DNA of 64,000 nucleotides from Limanda limanda (GCF_963576545.1 NC_083646.1:10932991-10996990), one strand, 5' to 3'; shown: positions 1-45,110, counted from the first letter of the stretch. The notes: generated by a model from the letters alone, not told the origin. Numbers and translations are program-made.

Positions 1-37
1 GTTGGAGGAGGGTGTTGACACTGTGCTGTTTTCTCAC

Positions 38-31954
<31,917 letters not shown>

Positions 31955-32150
31955 CTCCACTACAGAATGAAACTGACAGAGAGAGAGAGGGAGGGAGAGA
32001 GCATGAAAGAGAGAGAAAGAGGGAGATAGAGTGAGTGTGTGTGACAGACAGAGCGAGTGAGCAGGAGAGGGGGGGTGGGATTGAGAGAGAGAGGAAAGAG
32101 GGAGAGAGAGAGGGAGAGGGAGGAGGTGGAGTCTGTTTGCTCTATTTATC

Positions 32151-32156
<6 letters not shown>

Positions 32157-32194
<38 letters not shown>
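32157..32194. repeat. (GA)n microsatellite near the ephb6 5' end
   Basis: About 19 GA units inside a 450-base purine-rich block immediately upstream of ephb6 exon 1; on the transcribed strand it is (CT)n. Confidence 0.93.
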
Positions 32195-32198
<4 letters not shown>

Positions 32199-32843
32199 AG
32201 GGGGTGGATGGATGAATGGATGAGGGAAGGAGAAAAATATTTACAGAGCAGCACATACAATAAGGAAGCTGGCAAGTGAGGGAGCAAACAAAACAAAACA
32301 GCCGCTGTCATAGAGACAGTAGAAGAGAGAGAGAGAGATCAGAAAGAGAGAAAGAAAAGAGGGGGGGAGAGAGAGAGGGAGTCCTTTTTTCATTTGAGAG
32401 AAAACAAAGAGACAAAGAATGAAAGAAATAAAGGGTGAGTCAACATGAGAGAGTGACACACACACACACAGAGAGTGAGAGAAGGAGGCGGAAAGATTAA
32501 TAAACAAGTTTGGTTTGTAAAACAACTGTCTAGACACGTCTGAGGCTTCTGCTGCAGCTCGGCTTGGAGGAGGCCGCCTGGCACACTGGGGCTGTGGCAG
32601 CTCTCACATGTCTGGACACTGTGCTGCTCACTGGCATCTTTCAAGCTGCGGCATGTGAACGTTTCCCAAATTTCATCTCCTCTCTTATTTTCCTCCCTGG
32701 CTCCCTCTCACTTCCTGACTTTTTGACGGAAATGAAGAGGATTTAGACGGATTTCTTGACGCTCTCCATCCTTCATACGACCACCACCACCCCTCTCCTC
32801 CTCATACCCCCCCCCCCTCTCAGACACTCTCATTGCTCATCCA

Positions 32844-32844
<1 letters not shown>

Positions 32845-32890
<46 letters not shown>

Positions 32891-32911
32891 AAACACACAA
32901 ACACACACACA
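32845..32911. repeat. (AC)n microsatellite
   Basis: AC dinucleotides with AAAC interruptions in the right third. Confidence 0.93.
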
Positions 32912-33435
32912 AGGACACATAAACTCAACAGCCCCTCCGGTCCGTGCACGCCACTCGCTGGTCAGACCGCAGCACTGCAGCTTGTTGATGGCTTTTCATG
33001 CCCCAGTTCACTGCAATGAATAAAACTTCAGTAGACTCTTGCAGGGAGATGTTGCCTATTGGCTTGACACAGTTAGATGGCCCCATTCCCAGCCAGCCGG
33101 GGGCCCTTTACCCTCGGCTCTTTGCTCCGAGAGGCTGATGTGCGGAGGGCAAAGTGGAGAGGGTCCACTTTGTCCATTTTGTTCTTTTGCAGCAGCTCGC
33201 TCCCTCTGGCTGCTATAGGATAAAATGTCAACGCGTGTGTGTTTTAGAACTGAGACAATGGGTTCATTGATTAGTCAATCATCAGAAAAGGATCACAGTC
33301 AATTAATCACTAAATATTCAAACAAAAAACCTCTGGCCTTCTATGTGTGAATATTGTTTTCATTATCACGTTTACCAAGGACTTTATGTTTTTTTCTGTG
33401 CTTGTTGTCTGTCAGTTTAATGGTCAGCAGGATTA

Positions 33436-33732
33436 CTCAAAAACTACAAAACAGCTTGTTCATGAAACTTGGAATTGGATGTGGTGTCGGTCCGAAAAGA
33501 ATCCATATAATTTTGGTGTGGGTCTGGATCAGGGGTCAGATCCAGGATTTTTTTTCATTTTCCTTTCTTCAACATGGCGGAGATAGGCATCTTTCATGGA
33601 ATCTTGATTTTCTTTTTTCAATCACGCATGAATGTTTAATTATTTATGAGTGTAGATTTATTGGTGCGGATTCAAAGATAAATCCAGATCCAGTGAATTT
33701 AAATGTGGTTTCATGAGGAGACTGTTGGGCTA
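33436..33732 (-). repeat. Dispersed repeat family copy C
   Basis: Reads AAAACAGCTTGTTCATGAAAC, then GGTCTGGATCAGGGGTCAGA, a T-rich centre, GATCCAGTGAATTTAAATG and GACTGTTGGGC, the reverse of copies A and D. Confidence 0.55.
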
Positions 33733-34653
33733 CTGGTTTCTACTTAGAAAACCGCTTAAATTATAAACCATTTTAACGAAGCATATTCAGTTAATCAAAG
33801 ACAAATTTGAGTTATATTTAGTTGCTTCTGCCCTTTCCTAGTCAATGTTATAAACAATGAAATAAAATCAACAACCTCTTGATTTGCAGTTCAAAGTATT
33901 TCTGTTAAACGTGAGAACAATGTAATTTAAAAATGAGGCTTTCATAGCAAAGTCAAAAATAAAAAGTAGATTTTCAAAGGAATTCCTCTGCTGGGTTAAT
34001 AATCCCCTGCATCTCTTCATGTGTTCGGGTTTGGCTTTTGAAGCTGTGTTTCACAAGAGGGTGTCTAACCTCATGACTCCGTGTCACGCACACACGCCTA
34101 ATACATTTCAACGCTAACATGAATATATCATTTCAGCAGCAGCAGCAACCACGCAACAAAAACAAGCCCTGGTTTTAAACGCATGTTTTTATTTCAGGGA
34201 TTCAGGGTTTGTTAGCCTCACTTAAAAACGGAAAATTGTTCACCAGCTTAAAATAAAATACTTCAACTGGTAATGGGCGAATAAATTAAGTTTGTTCAAA
34301 TCAAAGTTAACAAGTTATATTAAATAATTGATCATTTAATTTGGGGGAAAAAATAACTTTAAATAACAGTTGAAATATTTTTATTTTCCATTTGGTGAAC
34401 AGTTTTCTTTTTTCAGTGTGTACAGTATATGATTGAGTAGTAGTAGATTATGTTGTGGTGCAGGACTGGAAGTTACCACAATGCAGATATGGAAACAGAC
34501 AAACCTCTCATACTTTGACTTTAGAATAAAGATCAGTAACATTAAACATTCATGGCAATAAACTGGCTTTAACTCACGGCATAACAGCGAGAAATAACAC
34601 AAGCTGTTTATCCTCATTATTCAAGTCTCACATTTCATTACAAGACGGGCAAG

Positions 34654-34659
34654 TTTATT
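34654..34659 (-). terminator. Candidate polyadenylation signal for slc2a3
   Basis: AATAAA on the minus strand about 1.8 kb after the slc2a3 stop codon. A second AATAAA is at 34380-34385. The region between has no exon-like frame and would be a long 3' UTR. Which signal is used cannot be told from sequence alone. Confidence 0.3.
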
Positions 34660-36448
34660 TCATTTTAGTCTCTCTTGTTATTACTGCAAAACAGAGGACA
34701 TCATGATAGAAAAACAGTAAAGGTCAACTCCGACTGCCACCTACACACTCCGATGCCATCACTTCCCGCTTCTGTTTTCCCACAAAGAAAAAACAGCAAA
34801 AGAGCAAAATATACATATTAAAAATGCTGTGGAGAACTAAAATATGGTGGCATTCACCATAGTAACAGTTTTCCCAAAGGGCAAGAGGAAATCGGCGGAT
34901 GAGACAGGATTATGAAAAGCAAATAGAGTATGACAACCAAAACCAGACCTATCCTAATGCATATGAATATATATACATGTAGCAGCGATTGGCGCACAGA
35001 CACAAGAACCATCTGGAGAAAGTAGTCGGACTGTGCGAGCAGACGAAACGCTGCTAACTCTGAAATGTTGAAAAGTGCTTCCTGCAACTGTGCAAGCGTC
35101 AGCGGCATCTGTAAGCAGGTAAACACTGTGTTGTAACAGCTGATCATGATGCAGAAAGTGGAGATTCTAAACTTACACAGATGATTTCAGACATTCGGAC
35201 ACAAATACATGTGATACAACAGTTTTTGTGCATAAACCATTGAAATAAATACGAATACAGTACTTTCTTTAGTGTTTTTGTTCTGTATCATTGTCTCACA
35301 TGGCAAATGGCTTGTTTAAACAGAAAATATGTGAAGTTAGACTTAATTGTGTCTGAATTCATATTTGAAAAAGAGTGACAGGCACTTTTGATTTGATGTA
35401 ACACTGTTTCAAGAGGTTCTGGGATATCTTAATGACCTGTGGCGCATCGGCTTGTATTTACGTTATGAGTTTCAAGTACAGTGATGAATGAATGTGCTTT
35501 ATCCGCTGCAACAGTTAGAAGCCAAAGCCATTAACACAACGAGACACCTGAGGTATCGGACTGAGTCATTCTGTCATCGTGGTCGTATCCTGCAGCGAAA
35601 CCATAACACAGACACTTTGCTAAGACTTGGCAGGGTTAGACTACGCCTCATTCTCCTACGTGCAGAACGACCCTCCTCGACTTACTCCTTTATCACACAC
35701 AAACGCTTCTAACTTCAAATGACGTGCACCAGTACAAACACCCTGTCCTCTCAGATGACATCAACGTGCATAGCTCGCTTAAATATATAATTTAAATCTA
35801 TAGTCAGTGCTTTTTTTTTTCGAGCCGAGGAGGAGAGGGATTGATGCAGCGCCTCGTCCATCTGTCTGCTCGAGACAACATGGCTCCCGTCCCCTGGCTG
35901 CGAGGCACATCAGGCAAGCACACAGGACACCAAGTCAGTCTTTTTGGGTCAAACTACCACACTCCAAAACCGGCTTTTCAAGCTTGACCTCAATACGTAA
36001 ACCCCCGCTTTAAATCCGGCAACCTTTTAACACTGGGGGTAGCAGAGGACCTGGACACTGAACATATGTTGATCCTCTTACATGGATCAATACGCACAGA
36101 GCTGGCACCGGGAATGTCAACAAACATTAAGTACTGGTAATTCAGTTAAGTTTCGCCCACTGTTAAAGTAGGATTACGGGGAATTCGGTCATTTGTTTAA
36201 GCTTTTGTAATTGGGGAATACTTAAAGACTGTGTGTTTAATAAAAAAATAAGGCACATTAAAAAACATACATTAAAAACAAAAATCTGGTTTCTGCATTA
36301 ATACACTGAGTTGGCTTTTTCTAAACACAACCTCGCTGCTCTTTTATCGTTAGTGAGTTATGAAATATAACTCCTTGCAATTTCTATGTGCATGGACCCT
36401 GTTCGCCTGCACTGCACCCTAAGGCTTCCTGCTTCTCGCTAAAGATGC

Positions 36449-39400
36449 TCATGGTTTCCCCGGGGGAAGATCCACCATCGGAACCTTTTCTGTGGGGGAC
36501 ATGGGTGCAGGGTCCGGCAGGCCGATGGCCACTGCTTCAGGCCCAGGGCCATCAGTGGTCTTCCCCGCGGTGGCGCTGAATCCCTGTGCGATGTCGTCAA
36601 AGGTTCTTCCTTTGGTTTCAGGCACTCGCAGGTAGGTGAAGATGAAGAACCCAATGAGGAGGACCGTGAAGATGATGAAGACATATGGGCCACAGAGTTC
36701 CTGAGAAAAGAGAGGACGGCGGTTCGTTGTGAGATATACTTTCAAACCACTTGTTCATAAAGAGGGTTTCAGGGTTCATAAGTGTATCCATACCTCCAGT
36801 TTGGGAAAAGATAGCCCCACCAGGAAGTTGGCGGTCCAGTTGGAGAAACCTGCGACAGCCATGGCAGCAGGCCGGGGCCCCTGGGAGAAGAGCTCAGCCA
36901 CGATGAACCAGGGAATGGGACCTGGACCCATCTCGAAACTGGCAACAAAGCCAAACACAGCGATCATGGCCATGTAGCTAAGAGACGGGCTGGTCTTCTG
37001 CTCAGACAGAGAAACAGAGAGAAAAATATTACATTTTTGCCAAAAGATCACAGGACAAGATGATCCAGCAGCGGACACTTACCAATAAAGAGAGCGAGAT
37101 TGTCATAAGTAGAGCGCAGATGGCCATTCCAGCCAGACCAATCAAGTGCAACGTCCTCCGCCCCGCCCTTTCGACCAGGAAGAGCTGAAAAAAAGGAATT
37201 CATTCAAATAAATGAATGATTAAATGAAACATGCCATGTTCTGAGACTCAAGCCAGGAACTCAGAGACTTACAGAGACGACAGTGAACACAGTGTTGACG
37301 ACTCCAGCTCCGATCGTAGCGTAGATGGGTTGAGTTATGCCGGCTTTGGCAAAGATGCTTGTGGAGTAGTAAAACACCTGGAGGGAGAAAAAAGGAGAAG
37401 AAAGACGATGAGTGCAGTCAGTGTTTGAAATGACATTTAATACATTTAATCTGCACATCTTTTTTCATCCACTTGAGGGCAGAATACACACTGACAGTAT
37501 TATCACCTTTTCGGGTTGATTAGGTTAAAGAGTCTTTTTTTATATTTCTTATATTTATTTTCTTGCACAAAACGCAGCACAGCTAATTCCTTGTGCGTGT
37601 AAACCTACTTGGTAAAAACCCTGATTCAGATTCTACAAATTTAGCATTCACTTGAGTTATTTGTCATAATAGACTCTCACTTGTAGCTTTGTTTTGGTCT
37701 CTACCAACTTCTGGTTGAGACATCTTGACCGTTAACAGCTGAATGATCCCAAAGTTTATCAAAGTGAGCGAAAATCAAACATTATGTCGGCTGTCAAACT
37801 ATAACAATGAGCTACTAATTGATTAAATGCTCTGTTGACCTGAGGGGAACGACAGGGACTGGTGATGATATCGCTTCTATATCGAACGTCATTGAATCCA
37901 TAGAAATATTGATTTGTGCAGCTTTCTTGGTAGATCTAAAGCACAAATCTATACATGTTGCATTATGTAAAACTCTGATATCTGCTTTCCTAGTGAGTGA
38001 TATAGGTCAGGGTAATGTGTTTGTCAGGGCTGAATCGATGCTGCAATCTTTGGCCGCAGGCAGCAGCAGCTTTACTGTGATTGTCGGGTCAGTCACAATA
38101 ACCATCAACACATTTAGTCGGCCTAATTACACAACCTGACCAACAAAATACATTTTAAATACCACTGTGCTGCCATTGACCCTCAGAGGCTTAGATTATT
38201 CCACTCAATCTAACATTGCCTGGAGCCAGGAAGCCTCTCCTGTCATGAGCTTTGTATAATTTCAGTGAATACCCCTTAAAAGATTCATTAAGTTGGAAGA
38301 TAGCCCTCTCATTTCACGTAGACAGAGATTTCTTAACTATGTCCATTAATCGGCAGCCGTGTTAAGAAGCGATGTGGACTCACAGCGTTGATGCCGGACA
38401 GCTGCTGAGAGAGCTGGAGGACGATAGCGATGACGATAGGTTGGCGGTATTTTGGGGAGCGGAAGAGTTCGGGGATGGTCACTTTCTTTTCCATGGCCAT
38501 CTTCATCCCTTCTTCCTTCATCTCTTGAATATCATCGCTCACGTCTTCAGTGCCACGCAGGCGGACAAGTGCTGCAATGACACGACGGGATGGTTGAACG
38601 GAGAAGAGGTCAGCACTTTATGACGGAAATATGATGTTAAGGTAGGAGCAGCTGCAAGGGTCTTGGAAGAACATGTAACCATGGTGAAATTTTAATAAAT
38701 CACAAGGCTTCAGAACATTTACGGGACACGCTTCAATTCACAGTTGTTTAAAAATTCACGAGTCCTTCTAGATTCGGTCTCATTAAAAGCTGATGTCGTC
38801 ATCTTCTCTGCTGGAACTAAACCAACCTTTTCTTGCCTCCTCTTCCTGGTTGAGGCTGATGAGCAGGTAGCGGGGGCTTTCGGGGCAGAAGGGCAACATG
38901 ATGGTCTGCAGGACGGCCGGCAGGGCGGTCAGAGCCAGCAGCAGAGGCCACAAATGATCAGAGCCCAGCAGAGACTCCAGACCAAAGATCTACAGTAAAA
39001 GGGCAGCAGGGGAGAAGTATTTGTAATTGGCGTTTTTAGGTCAATTTGTTAGTGCTACATCAAAAACTTGTATTTCCAACAGATTGCCAGATTTAGAATT
39101 AAAGATTATATTTAATTGAATGATTCTGAAATGAATGTGTTAATCTGTTTCGTTTTATTCAATGAGTTTATTCATATTTCTCGCGTAATGTTCTGCAATC
39201 CCCCTGCATGAGTGTAAAAATGCATTTCCCCAGATGATATAATGTTGCTTGGTAATGGATTGTAGAAAAACTGATTTATTCTAAAGTGAGATGGTTTTCT
39301 AATGGTAAGATATAAAGCATTAATCACCACCAGCACATACTCATACCTGTGCCACCAGGATGCCGATCACGACACCCAGCTGGTGCAGGGTACCGAAAGC

Positions 39401-42400
39401 CCCCCGGACCGCAGTGGGAGAGATCTCGCCCACATACATGGGCGTCAGTCCGGTGCACAGGCCACAGAACACGCCGATGATAAACCGGCCGACAATGATC
39501 ATCTCAAAAGACCGACTCACGGCCGACAGCCCCATCAGAGCAGCTCCCAGGACCGCGAGGACATTGGACAGCATCATGGACTTACGCCTGGGGATGAGCA
39601 ACAAACAGGAAGGAAGGAAAGACATAGTTAGGGAAATTAATATATGTGAATAAATTGAAAAAGCATATGTCTGAAAAGTAAATAAATTAGGCTGCAGAAT
39701 GTGCAGAGTATTCTTTAAAAAAGATCATGAACTGTGATGTCCTAAAAACAAAGATATTACATTCATGAATTTCTCGTTATATGATGTAATTAATCGATCT
39801 ATTATCGATTTCATTAACTTTATTCTTTTTGTTCTAACCTGCCAAATCTGTCGACTGCGGCTCCGACGGAGAAGGAGCCGATCATGCCTCCAACACTGAA
39901 GATGGCCACAGAGAAACTCCACACCGTGGTGATCACTCCCTCACTGAACGGCTGGTCGTAACGCTCCATGGACACATTTTTGAAAAACCCACGCAGTTTC
40001 TGTCACACCACAGAAAAGAATGACAAGGTTAGAGGTGAGACATTGTATAGATTCTTTTATACATATCCACATGGGGGCAGTGCAGCTTTTTAGCATCAAC
40101 TCATGTCTGACACACTCTGTTTAGCCGAGGTCAGAGGAGACTTACTATAACCTCCCAGACAGAAAAAAGTTTCTTCAACCTCAGGGTCACTGCAGAGTGT
40201 CACTACATTATTAATACCAGGAATCGAAAGAAGATGTAATAATGCATCTATAATTAATCCAGGAGATAACTTGTCTTGGACTGGAGAGATTGACATACAT
40301 TGTTAAAGGTAAACAGGAGGAGTTTGCTTATATTTGGGAATCATTTATGTCATTTTTGACCAATGAAACGGATAACACTGACTGAACAAAATGTTGTGAA
40401 CTGATCCTGCCTTTTTTCTTATTTTTCTTTTTATTTATTTATTTATTTTATTTTTTACTCCATTAGTTTGATGTCTGTTGTCATTGTCCATTTTATTTAT
40501 TTATTTTTTTCTTTGTCTTTGTGAATGAGTGGCTGTTGAGGGGATATAAATGAAAATGTTTGTAAATTCTGCATAAAGTTTGATATGCACTTAAAACTTC
40601 AATAAAAATTATTGTTAAAAAAAAAAAAAAAATTAATCAAGGAACTATGCCCTTTCCTTTAATGGCGGCCGTCTTAAAACATAGATACACTGAATGTCCA
40701 TCACAAGATTAACATTCAGCAGTGTGGTTCACATCCAGAAACACACACACACACCTCCTCTGGTGCGTTGATGACCCCGGTGTTGTAGCCGAACTGCAGC
40801 GAGCCGATGACTGCTGTTGCGACACAGTACAGAAGGTACGGCGTCAGCTTTTTCTTTGGCTGTTTAGGGAGAAAACGACAGAGAGATGTGACAGATTAAA
40901 AGACTGAGTAGGTGTAGCTAATGGACAATCGTGGCCTCAGTCTGTGTGGTGGACGTGGCCCATTCCTGCCCCCACAAAGCTCTTGTTGTTTTATAGAGAC
41001 ACTGGTAATTACACACAATGAGCCTTTCTACATCTGCCCTCCTCCCCTGTTTCAGCTCGCTGCACCAGAAGCTGCAGTTAGCACCAGTGCGGTGAAGTTT
41101 AGTGTTACGACATAGCACCGGCTCCACGATTCCCGGTCCTGAGGTATTTCTCGGCTAAGTAGCCAAATGCACCCTGAGAGAATAAGACCGAATCCTATTG
41201 TGTGTGTTTTTTTTCCTGCCGGTTTGAGAATTAAAGTGGGTTTAGCTCATAATAACAAGCTAATACACCTGACATTAATCCCCGGCATGGCAGGGGAGAG
41301 AAATTTGCAATATGTAAAAAGTATCCAGCCAAGCAGAACTGAGCGAAGTAATTGGTTTGAGTAAAGTTCCCAGTTAACTCTGTGGAGGCGAAACATGAAC
41401 ATCCCCAATCAAAGGTTCAGTGTGACTGAAGAACAGGGCCGAGGACTGCATCTCTTTTGCATTGACTCCAAAACCAGATAAGAACTTTTGCAACGGTTAT
41501 TATTTGCATCCAGAGTCCAGTGGTATCAGACTAATATCCAAACAGGCTAATTTATGAAAGCTAATCCATTTTAATCGTCCGTGTGAAATCCTTCTACTTG
41601 TGAAATCATGCTGCTGTTTCAACATCAATGAAACAATTCATGACGTCCATCAGCAAACACATTAATACATTGTTTTGTACAATTTTAATCACATCACAAG
41701 TCAAAGAGCAACAGGCGTGTACAAACACAGGCACAGTCCGCTTTGTCCCAGCATGTGATATCACTATCTGCTCTGATAAATAACAAATTCCTCAAATATC
41801 AAGTTCACGTGGAACAAGCTGCCTTTTTACAATCTTCAAAGAGGCGTTCTCCCCTGAATCAACGTCCTCCTTTTTCTGATCTGCTGAGACCTTCTGGTTC
41901 CTTATTGGCAACATTTTTTATAGCACATAACAGTCGCTCGTTTCTGATGCTCAGTAATTTACCACAAACCACCAGCTCAGAAGGAGACAGCGCCGAAAGG
42001 AAGCGATGAATTGTTCGAGATAATGAAGCTCGACAGTGAGAGAGTGAAAGTTGTATTCCAGCTGCAGTGTTGTTTTTTTTCTGATACAATGCCATGAAGC
42101 ACTGTTGATACATTTGTGACTGACTGAGCGTTAATGTTTTTTCACTAGAAACAGGAAATGCTGCGTAAATGATAAAAGTGTTGGAGAGTAGAAGGAAGGA
42201 AATTCATATAGAAAGCAAAAACACAAATGCATGATGAAATTAGAAAAAGATTTAGGGAAAAAATACAGAAATATAATGTCAAAGAATAAAAATCTAATTA
42301 ATGCTACATTTGTTCATTTAAAATAAAACAAATATAGGCAGGTCATCTTTGACCCTGGCCAGAAGATCACCTCTGATAATCTATGCAGAATAGAGGATGT

Positions 42401-44067
42401 TAGACAGTCTTATCTTTCTAGAGAAGTTTAGATCTACTGGGTGGGTTGCGTGTGAAAAAATCATGTGAAACACACACATCAGATCTGCATCTGCAGGGAC
42501 ACGTCTGTGTTGAGTAAGAAACCTCGACAAGTCGACTGCATCGTTGAGCCGCCCTCTTATTACAACAGCGATTTGAATTCGGGAGGGGCCGAGTGAGTGA
42601 AGCAGCATTTCATGAACATGAAGCTGTAGACATCGAACGGACATGTTGCACTCACCTGTTGTGTTTACGTGCGTCTTTTTGCATTTAGTTTGTGTGTCTG
42701 TGTCTTTTTTTTAAAAACAACACATAAAGTTACACAAGATCTGCAGCTCTCATGTACAATGTACAAAACACACACACTGCAAAACATTAAACAGTTAAGA
42801 TCAATATGTGATACCACTAAATTATTGATTAGATGCTCTACTGATAATGTAAATACTGACAAATTAAACTTAATACATAAGAAGTTTTGAGCTTGTCCAT
42901 GAAGTTGACAAGTGTCTGTACATGAGGATCACCTGATGTGAATGAAAGCTCTAGAAACAATTTCTAAATGGATCCTGAGCTGCTGTTTTTCAAGGTTGAG
43001 ACTGAACTTAAACGGAAGTTAATCAGCTGTACTCTCTTAAATAGGTAATTTCCTGTTAAATCAGAAGAAAAACGGATTATTCAAAACCCATACAGTTACA
43101 TTGTTTCAACAGAATTAAGATTTCATCATTTCATCATCCCTCGCACTACTCAGGAAAATGATGCTTGACTCCCTCCTCTGTGAGACACCCAACTTCCACA
43201 TTCACGTCATATTGCAATCTTCCCTCTATCAGAACTTATTCAATATTTTCAACTTGTAATACATCGTTGCATTGTTTGTTATTGCTTTAATCATAAACCA
43301 GAGCGTTGCAATCATCCCTTTCCCTTAGTATACATGTAAATAAATGTTATAAGTCTCATCTCGTGACAACACTGGTCTTTTTGCAGTTGGCCTGCTTATA
43401 ATAGTGACGATGGTTTGGTGGCTGGTTACAACAATGCAGTGGATGTGTAAATCTGAAGTAACGGCCATGAAAATGAAGTAACTGCATGCAACATGTTTCA
43501 AAACACAAACCACAGGGACGGTTTGTAAAGGCTCCACAGGTTCAGAGACAGCGAGAACTAGTTGCTCGTTAAGGGTAGATAAACAGAGAGAAAGACTGTT
43601 ATAATGACTAAATGCAATTTGCCAGTCGTCGCTTCCCTTTCTCCTGATCTGTCTTTGTCATGTCACCTTTCCCTCATCCCACCTTTGTACGCAGCACAGA
43701 GCAATAAACTCAAACAGGCTCAAGTTTGAACTTGCCACACCAAAGCTCCCCCCTCTTTTCTCATCTGTGCTCATCTCAAAGCCTGGCAGTTATGGAAAAA
43801 TCCATAACTGCCAGGCTTTACCACAGGTTATATGGTCTGACTCAAAATGCTCAGAGTGAAAACAACACTCTCCTTCGGGAAGCACTTAGGAATTATACCA
43901 GGCAAAATAATTGTTTTGAAATATGGATAAATTATATTATTCTACAAAAAATGGTTTGGCAATATAAGCTGTTCAGTGATAGAAAAATGTCATCATAGCA
44001 CCAGCTGCCCACACAGAGAAGTAGAAGAAAACAGTTATATTCACCTTCTCATCCTGCATTCGCTCCA
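36449..44067 (-). CDS. slc2a3: Facilitative glucose transporter, GLUT3 type (slc2a3)
   Basis: Plasma-membrane facilitative hexose carrier of the major facilitator superfamily. Exons: 44044-44067, 40755-40859, 39839-39999, 39347-39587, 38827-38989, 38384-38571, 37273-37377, 37083-37184, 36794-36997, 36449-36700. Phases match throughout, giving 514 residues (human GLUT3 496). It starts [20 protein letters not shown]. Visible family marks: [10 protein letters not shown] in helix 1, an N-glycosylation site NVS at residue 51 in the first outer loop, GRFIIG and [26 protein letters not shown] in helix 7 (the QLS motif of glucose-selective GLUTs), GPGPIPWF in helix 10 and [10 protein letters not shown] after helix 12. 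GLUT3 is preferred over GLUT1 or GLUT4 because of [12 protein letters not shown] and [15 protein letters not shown], and because GLUT4's N-terminal FQQI signal is absent. The C-terminal tail is long and Pro-rich. Fish have slc2a3 duplicates; I cannot tell a from b. Confidence 0.92.
37378..38383 (-). other. slc2a3 intron, 1.0 kb, nothing seen
   Basis: Intron between the exons coding helix 7. AT-rich, no repeat or frame of note. Confidence 0.6.
40255..40632 (+). mobile_element. 5'-truncated LINE (L1-like) 3' end with poly-A tail
   Basis: The plus strand has an open stretch reading [19 protein letters not shown] and ending in a stop at 40377-40379, which resembles the C-terminus of L1-type LINE reverse transcriptase proteins. 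It is followed by an untranslated tail, AATAAA at 40601-40606 and a 16-base poly-A run (40617-40632). It lies antisense in the slc2a3 intron between exons 39839-39999 and 40755-40859. L1-type assignment is by residue likeness from memory. Confidence 0.6.
40860..44043 (-). other. slc2a3 intron 1, 3.2 kb
   Basis: Intron between the short start-codon exon and exon 2. Apart from a perfect hairpin at 43778-43819 I see no gene, long repeat or element. Confidence 0.6.
43778..43819. repeat. Perfect 19-bp inverted repeat with 4-base loop
   Basis: AAAGCCTGGCAGTTATGGA, then AAAA, then its exact reverse complement. Lies in slc2a3 intron 1, 225 bases downstream of the ATG exon in the transcript. Confidence 0.95.
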
Positions 44068-44865
44068 TCTCAGCTGCTTGCTGTGGAAGATACTCAAGAC
44101 AGAAAGCAGATCACACACACGACGGACACACCTCCTGTGCAGACAGGCAGCAGAAATACCTGAAAACAAACACACACACACACAGGAAGCATTTGTCACA
44201 GCATTTGTCACATTATACCTTTAAAAGAAACTCAGCATATTTAGCATTATTCAAATAGCTACCTACCATTCCCTATAGCATATACCAGTGGGAGCTTCAG
44301 ACTACAGATCTAATGATTGCCCCTCACTGAATTCAACAGGAGTCAGTCGGTGGTGCACAGCTATGACAGTAAAGCCCTCCCTCTGCCTCCCTGTGCTCAC
44401 ACCCTCCTCTCCTGCTGCTGCTGCTCTAATTGTGAAATCAATAGAGAATCATTACATAACTCCATCTTTTCTAATTAAATTTGTGTCGCTTGGCTCATTG
44501 TGTTTCATAAAGACAGAGACAAAGCACCATCTGAGTGGACTGCGCACCATCATCCATGATGGAGCTGCAGGTGATGCTGCTCTGTATAGACACACTTTAG
44601 TTTGTTTAATGTTTGTCTATGCACACCAGACAGGTTTTATTCTCATGGTGTGACAGTGACACTATAAAAAAGTACTCCCACAGCTCAAATCAACTTGTGA
44701 AAACATTTGGACAGAAACAAAACAAACTTTTAAGAATTCGCATTTGTGAAAATTAATGTTTCTTTACCGGTAGTGGCGCACACCCTCTTTATGTATATCC
44801 AGTAAATCAATCCTGTCCAGACCTGTTTGTTATGACAAATGTGCAGCCCTCCTTCTGCCTGTGTG

Positions 44866-44874
44866 CTTATAAAG
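44866..44874 (-). promoter_or_regulatory. Candidate TATA element for slc2a3
   Basis: On the minus strand the sequence reads CTTTATAAG, about 800 bases upstream of the slc2a3 start codon. A start site 25-30 bases downstream would give a short non-coding exon ending at a plausible GTAAAG donor at 44767-44762, which could splice to the CACAG acceptor just before the ATG exon (near 44079). The upstream side is GC-rich with CpGs (45000-45190). This is inference from motifs only. Confidence 0.3.
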
Positions 44875-45083
44875 AAGGTGGTACAAGCTCATAGGCACGT
44901 TCCACTACTTCTGACTCCTCTTACTCATATATGAGAGGAAGTCAGTCTGTGCGTAAAAAGGCGCAGGCTCAAATCTTCCCATGTTACAGAATCGCTTCGG
45001 GGATTACTCGCCTGGTGTCGTAATGTCAGTGGCAGCAGCGCAGAGGAAGGAAGCAGCAGCTGGTGAAAGGAGCCTGTGTTCCC

Positions 45084-45110
45084 CTGCTGCTGCTGCTGCT
45101 GCTGCTGCTG
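45084..45110. repeat. (CTG)9 / (CAG)9 trinucleotide repeat upstream of slc2a3
   Basis: Nine uninterrupted CTG units on the plus strand, CAG on the strand that slc2a3 is read from. It lies in a GC-rich block about 1 kb upstream of the slc2a3 start codon, so it is promoter or 5' UTR rather than protein code. An open frame with poly-Gln crosses it but has no sign of being a gene. Confidence 0.9.

Larger units (their letters stand above)
31955..36448. other. Region between ephb6 and slc2a3, 4.5 kb
   Basis: Both genes run on the minus strand, so this holds the ephb6 5' region (GA-rich, 31976-32420, with a TATA-like ATAAATA on the minus strand at 32149-32143) and the slc2a3 3' UTR (about 34650-36448). 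Also contains (GA)n at 32157-32194, (AC)n at 32845-32911 and a dispersed repeat at 33436-33732. No further gene seen. Confidence 0.6.

Noticed and set aside
34854..35147. Frame with hydrophobic stretch downstream of slc2a3 as a small membrane protein
   Set aside because: Low-complexity composition, no splice or start context, and it lies in the likely slc2a3 3' UTR.
36449..44067. Assignment as slc2a1 or slc2a4
   Set aside because: The helix 4-5 region and N-terminus match GLUT3 better, and the GLUT4 trafficking motif FQQI is missing. A duplicate-specific name (a or b) could not be decided.
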